Shown piece after piece: positions 49,423-58,238 of a stretch of 64,000 nucleotides of DNA. The position numbers were made by a program, and so were the translations under genes. This stretch comes from Solobacterium sp. Its GTDB lineage: Bacteria > Bacillota_I > Bacilli_A > Erysipelotrichales > Erysipelotrichaceae. The notes beneath the pieces were generated by a model. The model was not told the origin of the DNA, made no database searches, and saw only the letters and a list, made by a program, of their open reading frames with translations. Positions within the stretch are counted from its first letter, which is position 1, and each line of letters opens with the position of its first letter. The DNA lies in the NCBI GenBank assembly GCA_024693325.1, contig JAILLA010000001.1, positions 17,087 through 81,086 of the forward strand, in the 5' to 3' direction.

Positions 49423-50481
49423 TCAGAATAGTTTCATGATATCCTGCCATGTCACAAACAACATCATGGATATCAATAATACCCAGCAAGCAACCATAAT
49501 AACTGTCTTGATCCGTGTGCTTAATTCTCTTCCGGCAACAGCTTCTGCTACGGTAATAACGACCTGGCCGCCATCCAGTACAGGAAGCGGAAGCAGGTTG
49601 AATATGCCGACATTCAGCGACAGTTCTCCAATCAGGACCAGGAATGTTGCAATACCCATAGAAGCAGCCTGTCCTGCAGCGTTGTAGATACCGACCGGTC
49701 CGCTCAGCTGATCAAGACCGTACCCCTTAAACAATGCGAGCAATGTCGTGATCAGTATCCGCGCAAGATACCGCATCTCCTTAAGACCATACAGCCAGCA
49801 GTTCAGCAGGTTAACTGAATGGACTTCTGCATTAGGTCCGGTGATACCGATCAGATATGATTCATACTCCTGCATATATTCGGGTGTTACCGTAAACTCC
49901 AGCACCTGACCGTCACGCAGAATACTGTACTGCAGTTGTCCGCCTTCATTGTCCGCCAGGAACACCTGCATATCAAGATATGTTTCCGGTTCTACCGAAT
50001 TCCCGTCTTCCTTCGTGATCCTGATGATCACATCTCCTGCTTCAAATCCTGCTGCTTCAGCCGGACTGTTTTCCATCACGCTTCCGACCATAGCTTTCGG
50101 TGAATCAGCATAAGCACCTGTATGAAGCAGTGTCAGAGAGAAGATCAGCCAGGCAAGCACGAAATTCATAAAAACACCGGCCAGGAGAACTATGATCTTC
50201 TTCCATTTTGCGATATCATTCAGCCGTCTTCCTTCCGGTACAACGACATCCGGATATGCGTCATCTGTTTCGGTTTCACCCGCCATAGACACATAGCCAC
50301 CGATCGGGATCGCACGGATGCTGTATTTGGTTTCCTTCCCCTGCTTCTGCCAGATCAGAGGTCCCATTCCAAATGAGTACTCAAAGCAGTAGACTCCGAA
50401 TTTCTTCGCAGCCAGCAGGTGCCCTCCTTCATGAATACATATAATGACAGAGAGCAGGATAATGAAATATATAAATGTCAT
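49423..50481 (-). CDS. rseP: Site-2 intramembrane protease RseP/RasP
   Basis: Zinc protease that cuts transmembrane segments of anti-sigma factors and signal peptides. 352 residues, about four transmembrane helices. HEGGHLLAAKKFGVYCFEYSFG contains the HExxH site in the first helix, VMENSPAEAAGFEAGDVI belongs to the PDZ domain, and LLPLPVLDGGQV supplies the third zinc ligand. Coupled to dxr by overlap. Confidence 0.96.
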   Translation of the reverse strand: MTFIYFIILLSVIICIHEGGHLLAAKKFGVYCFEYSFGMGPLIWQKQGKETKYSIRAIPIGGYVSMAGETETDDAYPDVVVPEGRRLNDIAKWKKIIVLLAGVFMNFVLAWLIFSLTLLHTGAYADSPKAMVGSVMENSPAEAAGFEAGDVIIRITKEDGNSVEPETYLDMQVFLADNEGGQLQYSILRDGQVLEFTVTPEYMQEYESYLIGITGPNAEVHSVNLLNCWLYGLKEMRYLARILITTLLALFKGYGLDQLSGPVGIYNAAGQAASMGIATFLVLIGELSLNVGIFNLLPLPVLDGGQVVITVAEAVAGRELSTRIKTVIMVACWVLLISMMLFVTWQDIMKLF

Positions 50482-51632
50482 TTCAGTTCCTCAATTCGTT
50501 CCAGTGCATACCCCCAGCCCCAGGCATCGGCAGCCTCCAGATCTTCCGGAGTGCTGACCGGCATATGCACCGCAGATTTCAGCGCACCGATCACGATATC
50601 CTCAATATCGAGGAATCCGATCTCATGATTTCGGAACGCCAGATTTGCAGCTTCGTTCGCTGCATTCATAACGGCAGGAAGATTGCCTCCTTTTCTGCCC
50701 GCATCGTATGCTGCTTTCAAAAGCGGGAACCGTTCCGTATCTGCTTTAGCAAAGTGCAGCATACCGATCTCAGCCAGATCAAGCGGATGTTCCTCTTCAA
50801 GTGTCAGACGTTCCGGCCAGCTCAGTGCATACTGGATCGGCAGACGCATATCCGGTGCTCCAAGCTGAGCGATCACGGAATGATCGATATATTCGACCAT
50901 GGAATGAATGACGCTTTCCTGATGCATCAGAACATCGATCTGTTCATACGGCATATCGAAAAGCCAGTGTGCTTCCATGACCTCAAAGCCTTTATTCATC
51001 ATTGTAGCTGAGTCGATCGTGATCTTGGGTCCCATAGACCAGTTAGGATGCGCAAGCGCCTGTTCTACGGTAACATTCTTCAGCTCTTCCCGCTTCAGAT
51101 TGCGGAAACTGCCCCCGCTCGCGGTAATGATCAGGCGTTTGACCTGTTCTTTTTTATTGCCTTGCAGACACTGGAAAACAGCAGAATGCTCACTGTCGAT
51201 CGGGTACAGGCTGACGCCGTATTTCCGCAATGCGCGTTTTACAAGTTCACCGCCGACAACAAGCGTTTCCTTATTTGCCAAGGCAACATCATGTTTTGTT
51301 TTGATCGCTGACATTGTTGGTACAAATCCTGCATAACCGACAAGTGCATTCACAAGCACGTCGTAGTCATCGCGTTCCGCCAGTTCGAGCAGACCGTCAT
51401 CCCCGCTCAGAACTTTGACAGATGGATAATCTGTTCTGAGTACTGCCGCATCAGCTTCATTCTGAACACAAACTGTATCCACCGGATACTCGGCAAGCAG
51501 TTTTCTCAGTACTTCGATATTTTTGCCAACACTGTAAGCTTTTAATTCATATAGATCAGGGTGCTGACGGATCACATCAACAGTCTGCAGACCGATGGAA
51601 CCGCTGGCTCCCAGCAGTACAATACGTTTCAT
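50478..51632 (-). CDS. dxr: 1-deoxy-D-xylulose-5-phosphate reductoisomerase
   Basis: Second step of the MEP isoprenoid pathway, with NADPH and a divalent metal. 384 residues. LLGASGSIGLQTVDVI binds NADPH, ALANKETLVVGGELV and PIDSEHSAVFQCLQ hold the metal and substrate residues, and ASGGSFR and NKGFEVMEAHWLF follow. Its position between cdsA and rseP is the classic order and links isoprenoid supply to undecaprenyl phosphate production. Confidence 0.98.
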   Translation of the reverse strand: MKRIVLLGASGSIGLQTVDVIRQHPDLYELKAYSVGKNIEVLRKLLAEYPVDTVCVQNEADAAVLRTDYPSVKVLSGDDGLLELAERDDYDVLVNALVGYAGFVPTMSAIKTKHDVALANKETLVVGGELVKRALRKYGVSLYPIDSEHSAVFQCLQGNKKEQVKRLIITASGGSFRNLKREELKNVTVEQALAHPNWSMGPKITIDSATMMNKGFEVMEAHWLFDMPYEQIDVLMHQESVIHSMVEYIDHSVIAQLGAPDMRLPIQYALSWPERLTLEEEHPLDLAEIGMLHFAKADTERFPLLKAAYDAGRKGGNLPAVMNAANEAANLAFRNHEIGFLDIEDIVIGALKSAVHMPVSTPEDLEAADAWGWGYALERIEELK

Positions 51633-52415
51633 TTAAAACCCCCATAAAAGGATCAGTCCATTAAAGACCATCAGGCAGAACAGAAGTGAATCAACACGGT
51701 CCAGCACGCCGCCATGTCCCGGCAGAAGGGATCCAAAATCCTTGATAGCAAATCTGCGCTTGATGGATGAGAAAGCAAGATCTCCGATCTCACCGACAGC
51801 AGGCAGGATCAGTGCACCGCAGAGAACAAGACCTGCCGGGAATTGCGGACATAAATATCTGCCCCAGAGATACGAACCAACAGCACCAACAAGATAGCCT
51901 CCAACGGCTCCTTCCCAAGTCTTGTTCGGTGAGATCAACGGCGCCATTTTATGCTTTCCGAAAAAGGAGCCGAAGAAATAAGCACCTGTATCACACAAAT
52001 AGGTCGCAAATGCGACAAACATCATTCCCCACCCTTTCTGCACAGCATAAATGCGGGTAATTCCATGAATGGCATATACCATGATCATACCTGTCATGAA
52101 TGTATATGCGATCATATCTTCACTGAAATCCTTATCGCAGAAATGTGCCAGAAAGAGAAAGATCATGAACAGTGATGCCGCAAACGGAACCTGTATATCA
52201 TTGATATGACCCATCAGTTCAATTGCCGCAAACAGTAAAGCTGTTCGGAAATAATGCGGTTTCTGATCACTCATGGAAGAGATCTCATATGCCGAACAAG
52301 CCGCAACAAAAGCAATCAGGCATTCCATCGGAATCCCGCCAAGCAGAATCGGAGGAAGCACACAGGCAATGATCACCAATCCGGTCAGAATTCTGATCAG
52401 CATTTTTTTGTTCAT
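51633..52415 (-). CDS. cdsA: Phosphatidate cytidylyltransferase
   Basis: Makes CDP-diacylglycerol from phosphatidate and CTP. 260 residues with seven to eight transmembrane helices and the C-terminal signature GDLAFSSIKRRFAIKDFGSLLPGHGGVLDRVDSL. The start overlaps uppS by four bases, and the dxr ATG follows its stop directly. Confidence 0.97.
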   Translation of the reverse strand: MNKKMLIRILTGLVIIACVLPPILLGGIPMECLIAFVAACSAYEISSMSDQKPHYFRTALLFAAIELMGHINDIQVPFAASLFMIFLFLAHFCDKDFSEDMIAYTFMTGMIMVYAIHGITRIYAVQKGWGMMFVAFATYLCDTGAYFFGSFFGKHKMAPLISPNKTWEGAVGGYLVGAVGSYLWGRYLCPQFPAGLVLCGALILPAVGEIGDLAFSSIKRRFAIKDFGSLLPGHGGVLDRVDSLLFCLMVFNGLILLWGF

Positions 52416-53113
52416 GATTTCACGCCTCCAAATCTACGATCACGGTGATAGTACTCATCCAGACATCTTTTCAGTACTTCCGGCGTAAATTCCGGCCATG
52501 CTTCAGGGACAAATTCAAGCTCAGCATAAGCGATCTGCCAAAGCAGATAATTCGATATACGCTGTTCTCCGCTTGTACGGATCAGCAGATCGACCGGCGG
52601 AAACTCACTTGTCATAAGATATTTTTCGAAGTCTTCCGGTTCAATGTCAGGTGAAGCCTTTCCTGCCAGAACATCCTTTGCAAAAGCACTCGCGGCAAGT
52701 GCGATCTCTCTCTGAGATCCATAATTCATGGCAATATTCAAACTGAGTTTCGTATTCATAGCGGAATCACGTTCAGCTTTTTCCATGACTGCCCTTGTAT
52801 CTGCGGGCAGCGCATCCAGTTCTCCAATGATACGGATCCTGAATCCGCGCTCGATCAGTTCCTTCATGTATTTATCAAAGAAAACAGCAGGCAGCTTCAT
52901 CAGATACCCCACTTCATCCTTTGAACGCTTCCAGTTTTCCGTTGAGAAAGCATACAGCGTTAAATACTCAATTCCAAGTTCACTTGCCGCGATCGCGATC
53001 GTGCGTACATTCTCAGAACCGGCGAGATGCCCTGCTGAACGAGGTTTACCCTGGGCTTTTGCCCATCTGCCGTTTCCATCCATAATGATCGCTACATGTC
53101 TGCACTGCTCCAT
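52412..53113 (-). CDS. uppS: Undecaprenyl diphosphate synthase (cis-prenyltransferase)
   Basis: Condenses isoprene units to the C55 carrier used for cell-wall lipids. 233 residues. HVAIIMDGNGRWAKAQGKPRSAGH has the catalytic Asp and phosphate-binding Gly-Asn-Gly-Arg; YLTLYAFSTENWKRS and PPVDLLIRTSGEQRISNYLLWQ are further family motifs. CAGGAGT precedes the ATG. In most Firmicutes frr comes directly before it; here three other genes intervene. Confidence 0.98.
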   Translation of the reverse strand: MEQCRHVAIIMDGNGRWAKAQGKPRSAGHLAGSENVRTIAIAASELGIEYLTLYAFSTENWKRSKDEVGYLMKLPAVFFDKYMKELIERGFRIRIIGELDALPADTRAVMEKAERDSAMNTKLSLNIAMNYGSQREIALAASAFAKDVLAGKASPDIEPEDFEKYLMTSEFPPVDLLIRTSGEQRISNYLLWQIAYAELEFVPEAWPEFTPEVLKRCLDEYYHRDRRFGGVKS

Positions 53114-53154
53114 ATGTACTCCTGTATCTAAAAAATTATATCATAACTGAATGA

Positions 53155-53388
53155 TCAGAGCACAGTGTGCTCAGTCTTCTCCTCACCTGTATAACGGTGA
53201 AGTCTGATAAATCCTTTTTTTGCGCCTCCGCAGGAAGGACAAGTCCAGTCTGCCGGAAGATCACGAAAACGGACCGGTTCATCCGGCTGATGATAGATAT
53301 AGCCGCATGCAAGGCACTTATAATATGCATTTCTGCGGTTTGCGCTGAGTCTGTGCCTGCTCCTGTGCGGAGACCCTGTCTTGATCAT
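53155..53388 (-). CDS. Rubredoxin-like iron protein
   Basis: 77-residue protein with a rubredoxin fold: two Cys pairs, CLACGYIYHQ and CPSCGGAKKGF, plus the WTCPxCG aromatic signature. It has a basic 22-residue N-terminal extension (TGSPHRSRHRLSANRR). Probably an electron carrier in the cytoplasm. Its start overlaps the ABC ATPase stop (ATGA). Why it is joined to a transporter ATPase is unclear. Confidence 0.85.
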   Translation of the reverse strand: MIKTGSPHRSRHRLSANRRNAYYKCLACGYIYHQPDEPVRFRDLPADWTCPSCGGAKKGFIRLHRYTGEEKTEHTVL

Positions 53389-54341
53389 ACTCGTTTCCTC
53401 TTTCCTCCGTTTTTATCAAAGATCATTTCCTTGTCCTTATCCCATCCGAATGAAATGATCTGTCCCGGCTCATATTCATGCTCTGAAATCATCATAAGTG
53501 TTTCTGTTTTCCACAGCAATGTCACAAAATAACGATATCCGTCTTCCGTACAATTCTTTACGAACCCCTGTTCATCTCCGCCCTCTTTCAGACATTCAGG
53601 ACGGATACCAACGGTCTCTTCCCCACGGTCAAACAGGTTGATCTGCGGCACACCGAAGAAAGATGCTGTTTCGATATCATCAGGATCTTCGTAAAGTTTC
53701 TTTGGTACATCACATGCTATGATCTTTCCGTCTTTCATAACGGCGATCCTGTCCCCCATTGCCATAGCTTCGCTTTGATCATGAGTTACAGATATCATTG
53801 TCATACCGAGCTGCTTATGGATCGTCATCATTTCAGACCGCATCTGCTCCTTGAGCCTTGCGTCAAGACTGCTGAACGGTTCATCCAACAACAATACAAG
53901 CGGCTTGCGCACCAGTGCACGGGCAATACCGACTCTCTGCTTTTCCCCCGCAGAGAGACCTTCCGGATAGCGTTCCAAAAGATGAGAAACGGACATCAGT
54001 CGTGCTGTCTCCTGCAGCTGTTCTTCGGAGTATTTACCATGAATACCGTACAGAATATTATCCCTTACCTTCGTATGAGGAAACAGAGCAGCATTCTGGA
54101 AGATCATAGATACACCGCGCTGATATGCAGGAAGCTTTGTGCAGTCTCTCCCTCCGATCATAACAGTACCGCTGTCCACTGGATCCAGACCGGACACTGC
54201 CCGCAGCAATGTTGTTTTGCCTGCTCCTGAAGGCCCGACGATCGCGAGGCATTCCCCGTCATTCACGGTCAGACTGACATCTTTCAGGATCTCCCGTCCT
54301 CCAACGCTCCTGATGATATCTTTCATTACGATCTCAGCCAT
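53385..54341 (-). CDS. Orphan ABC ATPase, spermidine/iron/sugar-type
   Basis: 318 residues of the MalK/PotA/FbpC kind: Walker A GPSGAGKTT, Q-loop FQNAALFPHT, signature LSAGEKQRVGIARAL (the usual LSGGQ reads LSAGE), Walker B LLLDEPFSSLD and VTHDQSEAMAMGD. The C-terminal part (about 230-318) is a TOBE-like domain. No permease or binding protein lies nearby, so it may energise transporters encoded elsewhere. It overlaps the upstream membrane gene by eight bases. Confidence 0.88.
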   Translation of the reverse strand: MAEIVMKDIIRSVGGREILKDVSLTVNDGECLAIVGPSGAGKTTLLRAVSGLDPVDSGTVMIGGRDCTKLPAYQRGVSMIFQNAALFPHTKVRDNILYGIHGKYSEEQLQETARLMSVSHLLERYPEGLSAGEKQRVGIARALVRKPLVLLLDEPFSSLDARLKEQMRSEMMTIHKQLGMTMISVTHDQSEAMAMGDRIAVMKDGKIIACDVPKKLYEDPDDIETASFFGVPQINLFDRGEETVGIRPECLKEGGDEQGFVKNCTEDGYRYFVTLLWKTETLMMISEHEYEPGQIISFGWDKDKEMIFDKNGGKRKRV

Positions 54342-55863
54342 GAAGAATTGCCTCCTCGGTATACTCAGGAAGGTAGTAAAAGTTCAGCTTCACATCCTGC
54401 TGCAGACCATAGTACGTTTTGAAGTATTCTTCATGATATGTATCGCCTTCCACAACATCAGCGGAATGTACCCAGTCGACCGGATAGGCAAGTATATACG
54501 CATCTTTATCATCCGGGTTTTCTGCATAATATGTCAGCTGTGCCATACGTTTCTGGTTGATCAGATTGACCATCCGGTAAATGAAGAAATAGTGATAACT
54601 GTAATAAAGTCCTAAGCAGACTGCCGCTGCGGCAAGTACATATGCTGTATGCTTTTCTGTCCGGATCTCTTCCAGCATCATCAAGGCAAACAGGATAAAC
54701 ATAAACACTGTATAAATACTGCTCCGGGCATCAAAGATCGGACTGATCAGCATGATCAGATCTGCTCCTCCTGCACAGAAGAGTATACAGATCATCGGCC
54801 ATTTACGTTCTTCTTCTTTGACAAAACGGTAAACCGTCCAGAACAGTGCAGCAGTATATAAGAAATACATTGCTGTATTCAGAGCCAGACTTCCTGCCGT
54901 CTCGATATCGATGAATACTGACATAGCCTGCATATCCATATATCTGTAAACAAGCGCACCGGCTGACTGAATGATGCCCCAGGTAAAGAGTGCTGTCAGA
55001 ATGATACGTTCTTTTCCGGATACTGATTTTAATGTGAACAGGATCATGATCACGCTCAGCATGAGGATCAGCCAGTTGGGATTCATAAATGTATAGTAGA
55101 CAAAATAACCCCAGTTATACCTGATCTTTTCAAACAGTGACAATGCCAGGAACCATGCATGTTCCCCTTCCGAACGCATTGCTGCACCGGGTGAGAATTT
55201 TATGATCAGAGTACCAACGATACTGATACACGTACACAGCAGCATGTATTTCAAATGTTTATTTTTCGTGAAGTATGCATACAGACAAACCAACAGCCAG
55301 AAACCGCAAAGCATGGCAGCAGCATTTTCCATATACAGCGGGATCATGAAGGAAAGGATTCCGACAATGATCATTTGATACTGCTTCAGGTCATCCCTGA
55401 AAACCAGTCTGTACACCAGCACAAAACAGATCAAAAACAGCAGAAGCGGGATCACATATGTCGTTCCCATGATCCATGTATATGTCTGCTTACGAAGATT
55501 ATTCGGGACACTGATGATTATTGCAGCTGCCATCAAAGGTGTCAGGTAAGGATGTTGTTTTGTCCCTGACGCCCGGATCAGATAATACAGGATACCTGTA
55601 AAGATCAGTGGATTGATCAGATTCCAGAGATATTTCCTGTCGGCGATCAGGAAGCCCCACAATTCACTGAAAAAACGTCCTGACCAGATAAAATAAAACT
55701 GCACAGCCTTCATAAAAGGATTATTCCATCTGCCGCCCAAAGCATATCCCCAATCATCACCTGCTACAGGTGCCCACCTGCTGAGGATCAGGAAAAATGC
55801 AAAAAAGCAGAACAGAAGTACTGCCTGAAAAATCTGTGCAGTGCGAAGTTCTTTGATTTTCAT
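54334..55863 (-). CDS. DUF6056-like polytopic membrane protein
   Basis: 509 residues with about ten transmembrane helices and a C-terminal soluble segment. After the first helix it has SRWAPVAGDDWGYA, whose paired Asp resembles the DD motif of GT-C-type glycosyltransferases and of DUF6056 proteins; a role in glycan decoration is possible but unproven. No ribosome site is seen. A TATAAT lies six bases before the ATG, so the mRNA may be leaderless. First gene of the three-gene insert upstream of uppS. Confidence 0.75.
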   Translation of the reverse strand: MKIKELRTAQIFQAVLLFCFFAFFLILSRWAPVAGDDWGYALGGRWNNPFMKAVQFYFIWSGRFFSELWGFLIADRKYLWNLINPLIFTGILYYLIRASGTKQHPYLTPLMAAAIIISVPNNLRKQTYTWIMGTTYVIPLLLFLICFVLVYRLVFRDDLKQYQMIIVGILSFMIPLYMENAAAMLCGFWLLVCLYAYFTKNKHLKYMLLCTCISIVGTLIIKFSPGAAMRSEGEHAWFLALSLFEKIRYNWGYFVYYTFMNPNWLILMLSVIMILFTLKSVSGKERIILTALFTWGIIQSAGALVYRYMDMQAMSVFIDIETAGSLALNTAMYFLYTAALFWTVYRFVKEEERKWPMICILFCAGGADLIMLISPIFDARSSIYTVFMFILFALMMLEEIRTEKHTAYVLAAAAVCLGLYYSYHYFFIYRMVNLINQKRMAQLTYYAENPDDKDAYILAYPVDWVHSADVVEGDTYHEEYFKTYYGLQQDVKLNFYYLPEYTEEAILHG

Positions 55864-55869
55864 AACGAT

Positions 55870-55875
55870 ATTATA
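55870..55875 (-). promoter_or_regulatory. -10 box abutting the DUF6056 start
   Basis: TATAAT on the minus strand ends seven bases before the A of ATG at 55863; transcription would begin at or next to the start codon. No good -35 is seen. Confidence 0.45.
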
Positions 55876-55933
55876 CAACACTCATATATACACGGCATGT
55901 TTTGTTATGCAGGCATAGTATGGTCAGATGCAT

Positions 55934-55959
55934 AAAAAAACCACAGATCGCTCTGTGAT
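55934..55959 (-). terminator. Terminator after frr
   Basis: ATCACAGA-gcga-TCTGTGGT followed by TTTTTT on the minus strand, 10 bases after frr. Confidence 0.92.
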
Positions 55960-55969
55960 TTTCATGAAA

Positions 55970-56518
55970 TTATACTTTGAGAACTTCCTTCGTTTTTTTG
56001 TCGGCGAGCTCGTCGATCTGCTTGATGCACTTGTCAGTCAGCTTCTGGATCTCGTTCTGAGCATCCTTCTGAACATCCTCATCCATCGTCTTGTCAGATT
56101 TAATCGCCTGATTTGCATCACGTCTGATATTTCTGACCTGAACTTTAGCCTCTTCAGCCATCTTGCCGACCTTCTTGGACATTTCTTTACGTGTCTCACC
56201 TGTCAGCTGCGGTACTGTCAGTCTAATAACTGAACCGTCATTCTGCGGTGCGATGCCAAGATCAGCCACATTGCATGCCTTTTCAATATTCTTCAGGCTG
56301 GACGGATCGAACGGCTTGATCACAAGCGTGCGGCCTTCCTGTACTGATACACTGGCGATCTGCTTCAGGGGTGTCGGTGATCCATAATAATCTACATTGA
56401 CTCTGTCAAGCATGTTTGCGTTTGCCATGCCTGTACGGATCGTATTCAGATCTTCTTTAAAGTGGCTGATTGCTTTCTGCATTCTTTCATTGCTGGTGTC
56501 TACTATCTGATATGTCAT
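55970..56518 (-). CDS. frr: Ribosome recycling factor
   Basis: Splits post-termination ribosomes with EF-G. 182 residues. HFKEDLNTIRTGMANANMLDRVNVDYYGSPTPLKQIA is the conserved N-terminal hinge, followed by ISPEGR-type ASVSVQEGRTLVIKPFD and the long helical stem (RRDANQAIK). It follows pyrH by 15 bases. Confidence 0.98.
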   Translation of the reverse strand: MTYQIVDTSNERMQKAISHFKEDLNTIRTGMANANMLDRVNVDYYGSPTPLKQIASVSVQEGRTLVIKPFDPSSLKNIEKACNVADLGIAPQNDGSVIRLTVPQLTGETRKEMSKKVGKMAEEAKVQVRNIRRDANQAIKSDKTMDEDVQKDAQNEIQKLTDKCIKQIDELADKKTKEVLKV

Positions 56519-56533
56519 ATGATCCTTTCCTCC

Positions 56534-57235
56534 TTATTTGATCACTGTTCCGATATTCTCTCCGCTGACCGCCTTGACGATATTCCCACGCTCATTCATG
56601 TTGAATACGATCAGCTGCATATGATTGTCCATGCACATGCTTGTCGCTGTGGAATCCATTACCTGCAGGCCCTGGTTCAGAAGATCCATATATGTCAATC
56701 TGTCATATTTTACAGCCGTAGGATCTTTTCTCGGATCCGCGGAATAAACACCGTCTACTCCGTTCTTAGCCATCAGGATGACATCTGCCTTGATCTCCGA
56801 AGCTCTTAATGCAGCTGTAGTATCCGTTGAGAAATACGGGCTTCCGGTTCCGCCTCCAAAGATCACGACTCTGCCTTTTTCCAGATGTCTGATCGCCCTT
56901 CTCTGAATGAACGGTTCTGCGATCTTGGGCATATCGATCGATGTCTGAACACGTGTATCAACTCCTTCAGATTCAAGTGAACCCTGAATCGCAAGTGCAT
57001 TGATGATCGTTGCAAGCATTCCCATGTAGTCGCCCTGTACACGATCCATACCGATCTGTTCAAGTGTCTTGCCACGGATGAAATTTCCGCCGCCGACAAC
57101 GATTGCAACCTGTACTCCAAGATCGACTACTTCTTTAATTTCCTGTGCCAGATCTTTCAGCACAGCGGTGTCAAAGTTTTTTTCGCTCCCTGAAAGAGCC
57201 TCACCGCTGAGTTTCAAAAGCACACGCTTATACAT
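56534..57235 (-). CDS. pyrH: UMP kinase
   Basis: Phosphorylates UMP to UDP; hexameric amino acid kinase fold. 233 residues. [46 protein letters not shown] and [16 protein letters not shown] are all diagnostic. It pairs with frr. rpsB and tsf, which often precede it, are absent: a Ppx-like gene is divergent. Confidence 0.98.
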   Translation of the reverse strand: MYKRVLLKLSGEALSGSEKNFDTAVLKDLAQEIKEVVDLGVQVAIVVGGGNFIRGKTLEQIGMDRVQGDYMGMLATIINALAIQGSLESEGVDTRVQTSIDMPKIAEPFIQRRAIRHLEKGRVVIFGGGTGSPYFSTDTTAALRASEIKADVILMAKNGVDGVYSADPRKDPTAVKYDRLTYMDLLNQGLQVMDSTATSMCMDNHMQLIVFNMNERGNIVKAVSGENIGTVIK

Positions 57236-57334
57236 GATTATTTTCCTCCGTCTTCTGAACTATTATAGCATCCTGAGAATTGCTGGTGTGTATTTTTGAG
57301 TGGATTTCGCTATGATATATCCGGAGGTGCGATC

Positions 57335-58201
57335 ATGGAACGTTATGGAATCATTGATATTGGCTCAAATACGATCGTTCTGATCATTTACGTTATGAAT
57401 GGAGACAGACCGGTTCCAACCGGTTACCAGTCTGTCCCTGTTCATCTGATCGAGTATATCGAAGAAGGTCACATGCGTGAAGAAGGCATCCGCAAAACAG
57501 TTCAGGTACTGCAGAGATACCGTGAACAGCTGCAGCTTGCGGAATGTGCAAACTATGAAGCTTTTATCACAGAACCGTGGCGCGGAATCGACAATCATCA
57601 GGTCATGCTTGATCAGTTTCGCCGGATCGTACCGGTCAATGCCTTGAGCGGAGAGGAAGAAGCCTCCTATGACTATTACGGTTCCCGTCTTTCCTGGCCC
57701 AATATCAGTAATGGGATCGCTTTTGATATTGGCGGCGGGTCTACCGAACTGATCTCATTCAAGAATCAAAAAATCACAGCAGCCATGAGTTTTCCGCTGG
57801 GCTGTGTCAGGCTCAGATATCTGCCGCTTGAAACAGAAGAATGCGCAAATGAGATCATGAAGGCACGAAACAATTATCCTTCCCTCGATGTCAAAGCTGA
57901 ATCGGTCATTGCGATCGGCGGTACTGTCAGAGCATTCAAACTGCTGTGTGATGATCTGTACCATACAGGATCGATCATTCCTTCCGAAATAGTCAGAGAT
58001 CTTTATAACCGTTTGTTTAGCAGCGAAAAAACAGCAGCCGATGCAATGTACAGGATCATTGATCCGGCCAGAATTCCCGTATTTCTTCCGGGGATCCATA
58101 TGATGCTGGAGATCATACGCATCTATGGAACAAAGCAGCTGTATGTTTCCGAAACCGGGATACGAGAAGGATTCCTGATCAAAAAAGTACTGGGAAAATA
58201 A
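57335..58201 (+). CDS. Ppx/GppA family phosphatase
   Basis: 288-residue exopolyphosphatase/guanosine pentaphosphatase domain of the actin-like ATPase fold. YGIIDIGSNTIVLIIY, FITEPWRG and AFDIGGGSTELISF form the phosphate-binding site. It is short: no C-terminal HD-like domain. It acts on polyphosphate or pppGpp; the choice is not visible. CCGGAGGTG lies close to the ATG. Divergent from pyrH. Confidence 0.9.
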   Translation: MERYGIIDIGSNTIVLIIYVMNGDRPVPTGYQSVPVHLIEYIEEGHMREEGIRKTVQVLQRYREQLQLAECANYEAFITEPWRGIDNHQVMLDQFRRIVPVNALSGEEEASYDYYGSRLSWPNISNGIAFDIGGGSTELISFKNQKITAAMSFPLGCVRLRYLPLETEECANEIMKARNNYPSLDVKAESVIAIGGTVRAFKLLCDDLYHTGSIIPSEIVRDLYNRLFSSEKTAADAMYRIIDPARIPVFLPGIHMMLEIIRIYGTKQLYVSETGIREGFLIKKVLGK

Positions 58202-58229
58202 AAAAAACAGGCAGATTTACACGTCTGCC
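58201..58229 (-). terminator. Terminator after DUF362 gene
   Basis: GGCAGA...TCTGCC followed by a T-run on the minus strand; it overlaps the stop of the convergent Ppx-like gene. Confidence 0.85.
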
Positions 58230-58238
58230 AGACTTTCA

